A stretch of 47,113 bases of DNA from JAHCHL01 sp964546835 (GTDB lineage: Bacteria > Armatimonadota > Fimbriimonadia > Fimbriimonadales > ATM1), in NCBI GenBank assembly GCA_964546835.1, contig CAZJKW010000001.1, positions 1-47,113 on the forward strand, given 5' to 3'. The notes under the pieces were generated by a model. It worked only from the letters and a program-made list of their open reading frames with translations. It had not been told where the DNA came from and did not search any database. Of this stretch, positions 17,471-24,850 are shown piece by piece. The number at the start of each line of letters is the position of its first letter. Position 1 is the first letter of the stretch. Both the position numbers and the translations under genes were made by a program.

Positions 17471-18766
17471 TTAGATGTCCTCCGATGACACGGCTTTCTG
17501 TAAATCAGCAACCGCATTCCAATAGTCGTAGATAGCGTTGATTTCGGCAGTTCTTGCGCGAACGTATTGCACGTTGGCATCCGAAACCTCGACCGTTGTG
17601 TTCACTCCATTTTCATAGCGAACATTTGCAAGTCTTAGAGCTTCTTTTGCAAGCGCAACATTTCTTTGTGCCGCTTCGATGACTTTTTTTGTGGATTCAA
17701 CATTTAGATACGCTTGTCGAACCTCTAATTCAACACCCAATAGGATTTGCTCCAATTGGATTTTTGATTTTTCTTCCTCTTGTTTTGCTTGGCTGACTTT
17801 TGCTTTGGTTCTTCCGCCTTCAAAAATCGGAAAAGAGAGCACCGCAGTTGCCGAGCCGGTAGTTTTATCTCCGCCGAATGCTCCCGGGTCCGGGTTATGT
17901 GTTAGATTTGCCGAAAGATTCAGCGTAGGTAAATTTCCTTTTTCTTGTGCTTTTCGAAAATTGACGAAATATTCGACGGTTTTGACTGCAGCCCTAACAT
18001 CCGGCCGTTCTTGTTTTGCGAATGCAATCAAATCTTGCATTGTTTTTTTAACTTCTGGAAGCCCCGATGGTCGAATGGGTTCCACCGGAATACCTGTGTC
18101 TCTTGCAAGCACTTGATTGAAAAATGCTTGGGTTAATTTGAAACCGTTTTCCGATTGAATGACCAATTGTTCTGCCGAACTCACTTCGGCTTCAAATCGA
18201 ATGACGTCAAATTTTGCTGCGGCTCCTTCTTTATTTCTTTTTGTAGCGCGGTCAAGTTGTTTTTTTGTGTTTTCCAATTGTTCATTTGCAACCTCGACCA
18301 ATTCCTTTGATTTAAGGATTTGCAGGAATGCGGATTTTGCGGATTGCTCAGCGCGATCCATGGCTGCTTCGACTAAATAATCGCTTGCCTTTTTGAGGGC
18401 GAGTGCACCGGAAATTGCCAAAGAGTAGACACCGGTTATGTCAATGCTTTGCGCCAAAGTCAAAGCAATCTGTTTGCTGTCAATTGGCCTTGTGACAATC
18501 GGCGGGTCCATTGGATTCAAGATTGCGGTTCCTTCTTTATTGAACCGAGTGTATGACCCGTTAACTCCGATTTGCGGAAGCACCACAGAGCGGGCTTCGC
18601 TCACAACGGCACCGGCTTTCTTTGCGTCTGCTTTTGCAGCCAAAACCTGAAATGCGTTTTCTTTTGCGATACGGATGGCTTCTTCCAGAGTGATTTTCTC
18701 CGGAGTTTGTGCCATGCCGAATACAGCGGTTATCAGCGTTAGGGTCAGTCCAATCGTTTTCATCAT
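17471..18766 (-). CDS. TolC-family outer-membrane efflux channel
   Basis: From the paired ATG-ATG at 18766 the protein has 431 residues and a signal peptide ending at FGMAQ. Two outer-membrane efflux protein (OEP) repeats are visible. The first contains LEEAIRIAKENAFQV, AKADAKKAGAVVSEARSVVLPQIGVNGSYTRF and a coiled coil. The second contains KAQEKGNLPTLNLSANLTHNPDP, FPIFEGGRTKAKVSQAKQE and ALRLANVRYENGVNTTVEVSDANV. This is the exit duct of the tripartite pump in the outer membrane. The leader is A-rich with no Shine-Dalgarno sequence. The TetR gene ends 26 nt upstream, so the two are probably co-transcribed. Confidence 0.94.
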   Translation of the reverse strand: MMKTIGLTLTLITAVFGMAQTPEKITLEEAIRIAKENAFQVLAAKADAKKAGAVVSEARSVVLPQIGVNGSYTRFNKEGTAILNPMDPPIVTRPIDSKQIALTLAQSIDITGVYSLAISGALALKKASDYLVEAAMDRAEQSAKSAFLQILKSKELVEVANEQLENTKKQLDRATKRNKEGAAAKFDVIRFEAEVSSAEQLVIQSENGFKLTQAFFNQVLARDTGIPVEPIRPSGLPEVKKTMQDLIAFAKQERPDVRAAVKTVEYFVNFRKAQEKGNLPTLNLSANLTHNPDPGAFGGDKTTGSATAVLSFPIFEGGRTKAKVSQAKQEEEKSKIQLEQILLGVELEVRQAYLNVESTKKVIEAAQRNVALAKEALRLANVRYENGVNTTVEVSDANVQYVRARTAEINAIYDYWNAVADLQKAVSSEDI

Positions 18767-18792
18767 TTTTGTTGTTTTTGTTGAATACTTGT

Positions 18793-19407
18793 TCAATTTC
18801 CAATAGGTTGCGGCAAGATGCCATTCAAGAGGTTGTCCACCAGTTCGGGGATTCTTTCCGTTCCGTCTCCCATCAATTTGAGCATGATGAGAGGTTGCAA
18901 GAGCATTCTTGCGGAGACTTCGGTGTTGTGCGGCCGTAACTCTCCGGCAGCGACTCTCGCCGCAAGGTATCGGGACAAATGGTGGATACAAGAGCCGCAC
19001 ATTTGGCACCACCTTTCGTGCAAAACCGGGTTCACAAATGCCTCTCGAACGAACAACTTCATGATCTGTTCTTTTTTTCCGATGAGATCATAGAAGTCGT
19101 GCGCCAGGCCGACGAGTTCCTCTTTTGCGGGTTTGTCGAACGCAGGCAGCAAGATTTGCTCTAACTCCTCGCTGAACCCGTGAAACTCAACCACCTGTGC
19201 CAGAAGGTCTTCCTTACTTTCAAAGTAGTGATAAATAAGCCCGGGAGCGACTTCTGCCGCTTCGCCGATTTCCTTCATCGTGGTTGAGTCGAAGCCCCTC
19301 GATGCAAACAGTTGCATTGCGACTTCAAGCAGTTGATGCTTTCGTTCCTCTGCTTGAAGTTCTCTCTTGTTACTTTGCCTCGGTTCGCTTATTGAATGTT
19401 CAGTCAA
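18793..19407 (-). CDS. TetR-family repressor of the efflux operon
   Basis: The 204-residue protein has a classic TetR N-terminus: LLEVAMQLFASRGFDSTTMKEIGEAAEVAPGLIYHYFESKEDLLAQVV (residues about 26-73). The helix-turn-helix lies in MKEIGEAAEVAPGLIYHYF. The C-terminal ligand and dimer domain has a Cys-x2-Cys (WCQMCGSC) and two adjacent histidines. It starts with TTG and no ribosome binding site. A promoter just upstream puts the predicted transcript start at or next to this TTG, so translation may be leaderless. As first gene of the pump operon it is likely autoregulatory and ligand-relieved. Confidence 0.93.
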   Translation of the reverse strand: MTEHSISEPRQSNKRELQAEERKHQLLEVAMQLFASRGFDSTTMKEIGEAAEVAPGLIYHYFESKEDLLAQVVEFHGFSEELEQILLPAFDKPAKEELVGLAHDFYDLIGKKEQIMKLFVREAFVNPVLHERWCQMCGSCIHHLSRYLAARVAAGELRPHNTEVSARMLLQPLIMLKLMGDGTERIPELVDNLLNGILPQPIGN

Positions 19408-19413
19408 CGATAT

Positions 19414-19443
19414 AGATAACGTCTCGGCCAGCCTATTTGTCAG
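19414..19443 (-). promoter_or_regulatory. Candidate promoter of the TetR-efflux operon
   Basis: On the minus strand a -35 CTGACA (19443-19438) and -10 TTATCT (19419-19414) are 18 bp apart. The expected start of transcription falls at about 19407, the first base of the TetR TTG. This would be the natural site for TetR autorepression, but no convincing palindrome is seen beyond short TGAA/TTCA arms at the start codon. Confidence 0.4.
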
Positions 19444-19527
19444 GGTATGCCTTTGAAAATCGGGACTTTAGACCTACTGCAATCTCCAGGTAAATTAGCG
19501 GTACTGTAGCGGCGAATTGGACGGGGC

Positions 19528-19556
19528 TTGCGTCCATTATTGAAGGCGCTTACATA
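19528..19556 (+). promoter_or_regulatory. Candidate ftsZ promoter
   Basis: TTGCGT and TACATA are separated by 17 bp. Transcription from about 19563 would exclude the GTG at 19557 as a start and favour the ATG pair at 19584/19587. The hexamers are only partial matches to consensus. Confidence 0.3.
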
Positions 19557-19583
19557 GTGTCTGTACGGAGCGAAGTCCAAATC

Positions 19584-20744
19584 ATGATGCCCGAAAGTCT
19601 TTTTGAATCCCGAGCAAACATTAAGGTCATTGGCGTAGGCGGTGGCGGCTGTAACGCGGTTAATCGAATGATAGCGTCCCGCGTTCTTGGAGTCACGTTT
19701 GTTGCGATGAATACCGACGCGCAAGCGCTTGCGGTTTCCAAGGCGGCTGTTCGTATGCAACTTGGCGAGCGTTTGACTCACGGACTTGGGTCCGGTGGCG
19801 ACCCTTCGATTGGAGAAGCGGCTGCCAAAGAGAGCGTCGCGATGATTGAACAGATAGTCAGCGACGCGGACATGGTGTTTGTCACTGCAGGGATGGGTGG
19901 CGGCACGGGAACAGGAGCGGCTCCGGTTGTTGCGGAAGTTGCAAAACGCAAGGGCGTCCTTACTGTTGGAGTTGTCACGAAGCCGTTTAGTTTTGAGGGG
20001 AAGAAGCGGCAGCGTCAAGCGGAAGAAGGTGCCGCCATGCTCACCGAAAACGTGGACACCTTGATTACCGTTCCGAATGACCGTTTGGTGGAAACGGTAG
20101 ACCGTAAAGCAACCATGAGTCAGGCGTTTTTGCAAGCGGATGACGTTTTGAGAGCCGGAGTTCAGGGTATCAGCGAAATCATTCTGACTCCCGGAATGAT
20201 TAACGTTGATTTTGCGGACGTCAAAAGTGTGATGAGCAATGCGGGCGTTGCCTTGATGGGTTTGGGATATGCAAGAGGCGAGAATCGAACCCGAATGGCA
20301 GCTGAATCTGCTGCCAATAGTCCGCTTTTAGAAACGAACATCGAAGGAGCGCGCCGTTTGTTGGTGAACATAACGAGCGGCCCTGACTTTACGCTTGGGG
20401 AAGCCCATGAGGCGATGGAGTATTTGATGCAGTTCACCAACCCGGATGACGCTGACATTATCATGGGTCATGTGGTTCGTCATGAACTGCAGGACGCCGT
20501 TCAGATTACGGTGCTTGCGGCGGGTATGCACGCAAGAGGCACCCAATACCGTCCTGTTTCAAGAGTTGCCGCTGAGCCGGTTATTCGACAGGAACCGGTG
20601 GCGGAAACCACTTATGAGTCGGCAAGACCTTTAGGTCTTTCTGAAATGCTCGGCGGTGAAGAGCCGGAAGCGGAAACCGTTGCTGCCGGAGTTCCAAATT
20701 TGGATATCCCGACCTTCTTAAGACAACAGCGCGGCAGAAGGTAG
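19584..20744 (+). CDS. ftsZ: Cell-division GTPase FtsZ
   Basis: The tubulin homologue that builds the cytokinetic ring. The N-terminal nucleotide domain begins IKVIGVGGGGCNAVNRM and has the tubulin signature GMGGGTGTGAAP near residue 105. The C-terminal domain follows, then a short linker and the conserved tail DIPTFLRQQ that binds membrane anchors and regulators. Length is about 386 residues from the first of two adjacent ATGs; an upstream GTG at 19557 is possible but less likely. It stands outside a division and cell-wall cluster here: no ftsA, ftsQ or mur genes are adjacent. It diverges from the efflux operon. Confidence 0.98.
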   Translation: MMPESLFESRANIKVIGVGGGGCNAVNRMIASRVLGVTFVAMNTDAQALAVSKAAVRMQLGERLTHGLGSGGDPSIGEAAAKESVAMIEQIVSDADMVFVTAGMGGGTGTGAAPVVAEVAKRKGVLTVGVVTKPFSFEGKKRQRQAEEGAAMLTENVDTLITVPNDRLVETVDRKATMSQAFLQADDVLRAGVQGISEIILTPGMINVDFADVKSVMSNAGVALMGLGYARGENRTRMAAESAANSPLLETNIEGARRLLVNITSGPDFTLGEAHEAMEYLMQFTNPDDADIIMGHVVRHELQDAVQITVLAAGMHARGTQYRPVSRVAAEPVIRQEPVAETTYESARPLGLSEMLGGEEPEAETVAAGVPNLDIPTFLRQQRGRR

Positions 20745-20806
20745 GGCTTTTGCCCTGAATTGGTTCATTGGATGCAAAGCGACCTGCTTTGACCCAACGC
20801 AGTTTC

Positions 20807-20822
20807 TGTTACTTCGGTAACA
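20807..20822 (+). other. UUCG-capped hairpin between ftsZ and the GYF/TM2 gene
   Basis: TGTTAC-TTCG-GTAACA forms a 6-bp stem closed by C-G around a UUCG tetraloop, an exceptionally stable RNA cap. It ends 13 nt before the downstream ATG. No T-run follows, so it is more likely an mRNA stabiliser or translation control than a terminator. Confidence 0.4.
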
Positions 20823-20835
20823 ATGTAGTTTCCAA

Positions 20836-21360
20836 ATGTATGAATGGTATTACGTCGGGCAATATGGCCAGTTAGGTCCGCTTGATTTCGACCAAATGGT
20901 TGAACTTGCGGAATCGGGTGTGATTTTGCCCAGCACATACGTTTGGAAAGAAGGGATGAGTGATTGGCGTGAAGCGAGGCTGGTGCCTGAACTTTTGTCG
21001 AAAATCCCAAGTGCGGGACCCCCGCCGCCACCGCCAACTGCCGTTGCCAATTCGAGTGTGACAAAGCCGAATTGGTCTAACCCACCGGGAGATTTGCAAC
21101 AACAGTATTACGCATCCCAATCCTATTTGTATCAAGGCACAATTGCCAGTCCGTTTAGCCGAGTTTTGGCAGGTGTTCTCAACATCTTTTTGCCGGGTGT
21201 GGGTCGGATTTATTTGGGTTATCAAGCCATCGGCGTATTGCAATTGGTTCTGACTATCTGCACATTTGGTGTGTTTTGGTTGTGGCCATTTATTGATGGT
21301 ATTTTGATTTTGGTTGGAACCGTTCGGCTTGACGGATACGGAAGAACATTGCCCGATTAG
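20836..21360 (+). CDS. GYF_2 - TM2 domain membrane protein
   Basis: The 174-residue protein has an N-terminal GYF_2 (DUF4339) domain at residues 1-50, with the WYYVGQYGQLGPLDFDQM opening and VWKEGMSDWREA closing that bind proline-rich or other peptides. A proline run follows (PPPPPPT, residues 62-68). The C-terminal TM2 domain (residues about 105-165) has two membrane helices, FLPGVGRIYLGYQAIGVLQL and FWLWPFIDGILILVG. The role is unknown. The GYF domain would face the cytoplasm and could bind the protein's own proline run or partners. It follows ftsZ by 91 nt. Its stop overlaps the convergent DUF512 stop by 4 nt, within a terminator. Confidence 0.88.
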   Translation: MYEWYYVGQYGQLGPLDFDQMVELAESGVILPSTYVWKEGMSDWREARLVPELLSKIPSAGPPPPPPTAVANSSVTKPNWSNPPGDLQQQYYASQSYLYQGTIASPFSRVLAGVLNIFLPGVGRIYLGYQAIGVLQLVLTICTFGVFWLWPFIDGILILVGTVRLDGYGRTLPD

Positions 21361-21371
21361 GCGATGTTTTT
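21345..21371 (+). terminator. Intrinsic terminator straddling two convergent stop codons
   Basis: AACATTGCC (21345-21353) pairs with GGCGATGTT (21360-21368), 9 bp with one G-U, loop CGATTA, followed by a run of five T that begins in the stem. The loop contains the overlapping stops of the TM2 and DUF512 genes, so the terminator lies within coding sequence of both. Confidence 0.65.
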
Positions 21372-22712
21372 GGGTAGCCAGGATTTAAGAAAATCTTTTG
21401 CCCTGCAAGGACAAACGCGAATATCCATTTTTGTGATTTCTCTTAATTGATCAATTGTCATGTTGTCTAAGAAGAGCGTTTCCTCTTTTAAGGTGATGTC
21501 CGGGATTGCGATAATTCCTTTGGGTTTGTGATGTTTTAAAGCGGTGATGATATCTTGGCCGGTTAAAAGTCCTGCTATTGTGATTCCATCGCCAAAAAAG
21601 TGATTAACTACGACGCAAACATCCACTGACAGATTTTCTATTTTTGAGAGTGTGTTTGCAAAATCCATGATGACTCGTGATGGAAGTGCACCGGTTACAA
21701 GAGTCAAGTTTGTTTTTTGATTTATTTTTTTAGGTAGTGATTTGTAACCATGTTTTGCTTGTTCCAAAAAGAGGCGGCAAGTACCAACACCATCTTCGAA
21801 TTGCGGAAAATCTTCGTAATAAGAGCGCGATGGAATCTTTTTTTCGGCGTAAAAAAACCACTCATCGGTTGGAAAGACAAATCTTGTCCCCAATTTTTGT
21901 TTTAGACGTGATTGCCATTTTTGAACTTGAATCAGGAATTGTTTTGAATAATCCGGAGTTACTTTTGGAATTGGATAAAGGTTGTGGCGAAATTTGGTTA
22001 GTCCAACGGGCACAACGGCAACGGACAAAACCCCGGCGTGATGATTAGTATATTCTGCGTGTAATTCGGACAGTTGTTCGATGGTTTTGTCGAGGGAACT
22101 TCCATCGTTAAGACCGGGGCAAAGGACGACTTGGCAATGGACCGAAATACCGGATTGAATCAGGTCTTTCAGTCGAGGGAGTATCGGTTCGGGTTGTGCT
22201 CTTCCCAGCATAAAACCTCGGAGTCGTGGGTCGGTTGCGTGGACAGAAACATATAAAGGAGATAAACCTTGCTGTTTGGTTCGTTCAAATTCTTCTTCGC
22301 TCATATTGGTAAGCGTTACGTAATTTCCGTGCAGAAAACTAAGTCGAAAATCATCATCCATTAAGTAAAGCGATTTTCTCATGCCTTTTGGCATTTGATG
22401 AATAAAGCAGAAAACGCATTTATTGTCGCAGGTGTGAATTTGGTCTGCCAATTCAAATGAGAATGTAATGCCAAGGTCTTCGCCCCATTCGCGCTCCATT
22501 AAAATGTTTTGATATTCGCCTTGTCTGACCAGTGTTACTTCGAATTGCTCTTCGCTTGTATGGAATCGAAAATCAATGATGTCATCGACAGATTGTTGAT
22601 TCACTTTTCTAATTACATCTTCGGGCAGTAAGCCGGCACGAGATGCCGGAGAATTTGGCTCTATTTGGCTGATTACCAATCCTCTTGTTTTTAGTTGAAT
22701 CAATTCGGACAT
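21357..22712 (-). CDS. DUF512 radical SAM protein with N-terminal PDZ domain
   Basis: The 451-residue protein has three parts. The first is a PDZ-like domain (GLVISQIEPNSPASRAGLLPEDVI, residues 11-34). The second is a radical SAM core with cluster motif CDNKCVFCF (C-x3-C-x2-C) near residues 95-103. The third is a DUF512 C-terminal domain (from about residue 230) with LYPIPKVTPDYS, FVFPTDEWFF and a final VCPCRAKDFL cysteine pair. Proteins with this architecture are widespread in Firmicutes, Cyanobacteria and Armatimonadota; their reaction is not established as far as I know. The usual neighbour gene der (engA) is absent. Its stop overlaps the GYF/TM2 stop. Confidence 0.92.
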   Translation of the reverse strand: MSELIQLKTRGLVISQIEPNSPASRAGLLPEDVIRKVNQQSVDDIIDFRFHTSEEQFEVTLVRQGEYQNILMEREWGEDLGITFSFELADQIHTCDNKCVFCFIHQMPKGMRKSLYLMDDDFRLSFLHGNYVTLTNMSEEEFERTKQQGLSPLYVSVHATDPRLRGFMLGRAQPEPILPRLKDLIQSGISVHCQVVLCPGLNDGSSLDKTIEQLSELHAEYTNHHAGVLSVAVVPVGLTKFRHNLYPIPKVTPDYSKQFLIQVQKWQSRLKQKLGTRFVFPTDEWFFYAEKKIPSRSYYEDFPQFEDGVGTCRLFLEQAKHGYKSLPKKINQKTNLTLVTGALPSRVIMDFANTLSKIENLSVDVCVVVNHFFGDGITIAGLLTGQDIITALKHHKPKGIIAIPDITLKEETLFLDNMTIDQLREITKMDIRVCPCRAKDFLKSWLPKNIA

Positions 22713-22723
22713 TCGTGTATGAT
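22695..22723 (+). promoter_or_regulatory. Sigma-70-type promoter for the DUF6265 gene
   Basis: TTGAAT (22695-22700), a 17-bp spacer and TATGAT (22718-22723) form a good housekeeping promoter. Transcription should begin at about 22730, next to the ATG at 22732, so the transcript is predicted leaderless. The -35 lies inside the 5' end of the divergent DUF512 gene. Confidence 0.6.
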
Positions 22724-22731
22724 GTGACCTT

Positions 22732-23214
22732 ATGACGATTATGACAGTTGCCTGCTTGACTTTAGGGTTAATTTTTGGAGGTCCAAAAATGGAGCCGAAA
22801 ATTTCGATAAATGACGTTGGGTGGATTGCCGGAACTTGGAAAGGAGAGTCTGAAGGCGCTCAGGTTGAAGAGCACTGGATGAAACCGCGCGGGAAATCGA
22901 TGGTGGGAATGTATCGGGAAGCGACGGATGAGCGCTTGATTATGTTTGAGTCGCTGTTGATTGAGGAAGCGGCTGACGGGGTTTGGTTGCGCTTTAACAT
23001 TTTTAGAAGTGGCTTTAAGCCGCGGAGTGACAAGTTGCTGGTTGCAAAAGTTGTGAAAGCGGAGAAGGGTTTTGTGATTTTTGAATCGCCGCCGGATGCA
23101 GAAAAACTGCGGTTGACTTATCGGTTAAAAGGTGAAGAGTTAACGGTGACGGTTGAAGTTGAAAGACAGGGGAAACCGGTTTCGTTTGATGTTGTGATGA
23201 AGAAAGCAAAATAA
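22732..23214 (+). CDS. Exported DUF6265-family protein
   Basis: The 160-residue protein has a signal-like N-terminus (MTIMTVACLTLGLIFGG). It then has the family pattern WIAGTWKGE, QVEEHWMKPRGKSMVGMYR and IMFESLLIEE typical of DUF6265, a lipocalin-like beta-barrel of unknown role. No enzymatic residues can be assigned. It stands alone between its own promoter and an excellent intrinsic terminator. A second Met three codons on is an alternative start. Confidence 0.8.
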   Translation: MTIMTVACLTLGLIFGGPKMEPKISINDVGWIAGTWKGESEGAQVEEHWMKPRGKSMVGMYREATDERLIMFESLLIEEAADGVWLRFNIFRSGFKPRSDKLLVAKVVKAEKGFVIFESPPDAEKLRLTYRLKGEELTVTVEVERQGKPVSFDVVMKKAK

Positions 23215-23240
23215 AAAAGGCAACCAAAGGTTGCCTTTTT
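23214..23240 (+). terminator. Intrinsic terminator after the DUF6265 gene
   Basis: GGCAACC (23219-23225), loop AAA, GGTTGCC (23229-23235), with five A before and five T after. The symmetry makes it work in both directions, so it may also stop the transcript of the convergent redoxin gene. Confidence 0.92.
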
Positions 23241-23249
23241 ATGTCGAAA

Positions 23250-23267
23250 GTTTCCCGACCGGGAAAC
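23250..23267. other. Second short dyad between the convergent genes
   Basis: GTTTCCCG and CGGGAAAC are perfect inverted arms around AC. In RNA a 6-bp stem with a 6-nt loop is likelier. It lies just after the redoxin stop on the minus strand and may assist termination there. Confidence 0.4.
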
Positions 23268-23278
23268 GCTTAGATGCT

Positions 23279-23845
23279 TCACCCGGCTTGGACATCTTTT
23301 GGCGCTCCTGTAAAGTCAATTACGGGGGCTTTGATGCCCAACTGTTGTGCAGCCATTGTTGCGGCTTCTTTCAAGAAACCGGCTGAATAGCCATCCCAAA
23401 CTTTGAGGACTTTTCCGTTTTTGGCAATCAAGAATGCAGTTGGCGCACTTTGTACGCCATAAGCACTGATGATTCTTTTTGCCGAGTCAGGAATTGCGTC
23501 AAATTGAATTCGATGTGAAGTCAACCACTTTTGGGATTCGGATTTTGATGCGTTGGTGACACCGATGACCGTAAGTTTTGTATTCGCAAAACCGGTGCGT
23601 GTTCGCTCCATGTATTTTGCTGCAGCATCTGTTACGGGACACGTTGTCGAAATGAAATAGACAAGCACGGGGCCATTCGTTCGCGCAGTTGCAAGGGAAA
23701 ACGATTTGTTTTTCACTGTTGCGCCTGAAAGATTGGGTGCCTGTTTGCCGGCGATACCGGCTTGCTTGCCAGCGATTGCAATTGAGAAACCGACTGCAAT
23801 GGCTCCGATGGCAAGGATGGAAGCGATTCTTTGCTTCATAGCCAT
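23279..23845 (-). CDS. Exported redoxin (AhpC/TSA-like thioredoxin fold) with a single cysteine
   Basis: The 188-residue protein has a signal peptide (KQRIASILAIGAIAVGFSIAIA) and a thioredoxin fold: APNLSGATVKNKSFSLAT, VLVYFISTTCPVTDAAAKYM, then a cis-proline region SAPTAFLIAKNGKVLKVWDGY. The active site is TTCPVT with one cysteine rather than CxxC, so it resembles a peroxiredoxin-like or resolving-partner-dependent redoxin rather than a disulfide reductase. The N-terminus contains a small duplication, IAGKQAGIAGKQA. A start two codons later (23839) is possible. It diverges from the FAD oxidoreductase gene, and the palindrome GCCATATTATGGC (23841-23853) lies at the start. Confidence 0.83.
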   Translation of the reverse strand: MAMKQRIASILAIGAIAVGFSIAIAGKQAGIAGKQAPNLSGATVKNKSFSLATARTNGPVLVYFISTTCPVTDAAAKYMERTRTGFANTKLTVIGVTNASKSESQKWLTSHRIQFDAIPDSAKRIISAYGVQSAPTAFLIAKNGKVLKVWDGYSAGFLKEAATMAAQQLGIKAPVIDFTGAPKDVQAG

Positions 23846-23872
23846 ATTATGGCGCGCAGGTACAGTTTGGGG

Positions 23873-24850
23873 ATGAGAATCGGGATTGTCGGTGGCGGGG
23901 TTTCCGGGCTTGCCGCGGCAAGGAAATTAAAAAATGAGGGAATGGAGCCGGTCTTGTTCGAGGCAAATGAGAGGTTGGGGGGAAGAGTTGAGACCGTTGA
24001 AATTGAAGGTTGCGTTGTAGATACGGCTTTACAAACCTTTACGCCTCGGGGATTAGGACTGGAATTTGCACTTTTGAGGGATTTGCCTCAAGAGAACTTG
24101 GTGCGGATCGAAAAGCCGATTTATTTATTAGATCTTGGCCGAGTGATTGCAGGAGCACCTGAAAGGAACAAGCAACGTAGATATACGTACCAAAAAGGAG
24201 CGAATGAATTTTCAAAATTGATGGCTAACGGACTAGACATACGGTTAAACAAAAAAGTTGAATCGATTCATGTCAACGGAAAAATGTTTCAAATTTTCGG
24301 TGAGGAATTTGATAAAGTCATTTTAACTGCGCCAGGTCCAGTCTCTGAATTGTTATTGAGGACGGTTGGAGACAAAAGAAATTTATCACAAATTCGGTAT
24401 CGGCCTTGTTTGTCTGTAGTTGTTGGATATAAGAAGTCACTGTCTCCGCAATCCTATTCTGCATTACTAAACGTAGACCGCATGTCTCCCGTTTTGTGGC
24501 TTGGGCTGGAACATGAAAAATGCAGAGCCAGAATTCCCGAAGGACAATCGGTTTTTGTTGCACAAATGGGTCCGTATTATTCTGCAGAGTATTTTGAACA
24601 GCCCGAAAAAGTGATTGTATCCATGGCGGTCTCGGTTATCCAAAAGATTTTTGGTACGGATTTTTCAACTCCAGACTGGACGTTAGTTAAGCGATACGCA
24701 ATATCTCAACCGGAGACGATTGCACTATTTGATAGCATTAATAGAGGGAATCCTCCCATCATTATTGCCGGAGATGGAACGCTTGCCGGTCGCGCAGAGA
24801 ACGCCTATGAAACAGGATTAATGGCAGCAGAAATGGCAATGCAAAAATGA
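23873..24850 (+). CDS. FAD-dependent amine oxidase / protoporphyrinogen-oxidase-like oxidoreductase
   Basis: From the ATG at 23873 the protein begins MRIGIVGGGVSGLAAARKL, the dinucleotide-binding fold that binds FAD at the very N-terminus, as the family requires. Earlier in-frame ATGs would add a tail and collide with the divergent gene. EANERLGGRVETVEIEGCVVD is the second FAD contact. The C-terminal GDGTLAGRAENAYETGLMAA is the closing FAD motif of the flavin amine oxidase superfamily. Length (325) is short for HemY-type enzymes, and the substrate domain is reduced, as in renalase-like proteins. The substrate is unknown. It overlaps the CCA-adding gene start by 4 nt (ATGA). Confidence 0.85.
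   Translation: MRIGIVGGGVSGLAAARKLKNEGMEPVLFEANERLGGRVETVEIEGCVVDTALQTFTPRGLGLEFALLRDLPQENLVRIEKPIYLLDLGRVIAGAPERNKQRRYTYQKGANEFSKLMANGLDIRLNKKVESIHVNGKMFQIFGEEFDKVILTAPGPVSELLLRTVGDKRNLSQIRYRPCLSVVVGYKKSLSPQSYSALLNVDRMSPVLWLGLEHEKCRARIPEGQSVFVAQMGPYYSAEYFEQPEKVIVSMAVSVIQKIFGTDFSTPDWTLVKRYAISQPETIALFDSINRGNPPIIIAGDGTLAGRAENAYETGLMAAEMAMQK

Noticed and set aside
19391..19410. Short dyad TGAA-TG-TTCA at the tetR start as TetR operator
   Set aside because: Arms of only 4 bp; TetR sites usually have longer symmetry. Position is suggestive but the evidence is too thin to list.
19440..20135. 231-codon open frame opposite ftsZ
   Set aside because: It lies antisense to highly conserved ftsZ codons and has no recognisable domain or ribosome binding site; it is a shadow frame.
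23841..23853. Palindrome GCCATATTATGGC as a shared divergent promoter
   Set aside because: It could supply a -10 to each strand, but no -35 is visible on either side, so it is only mentioned with the redoxin gene.
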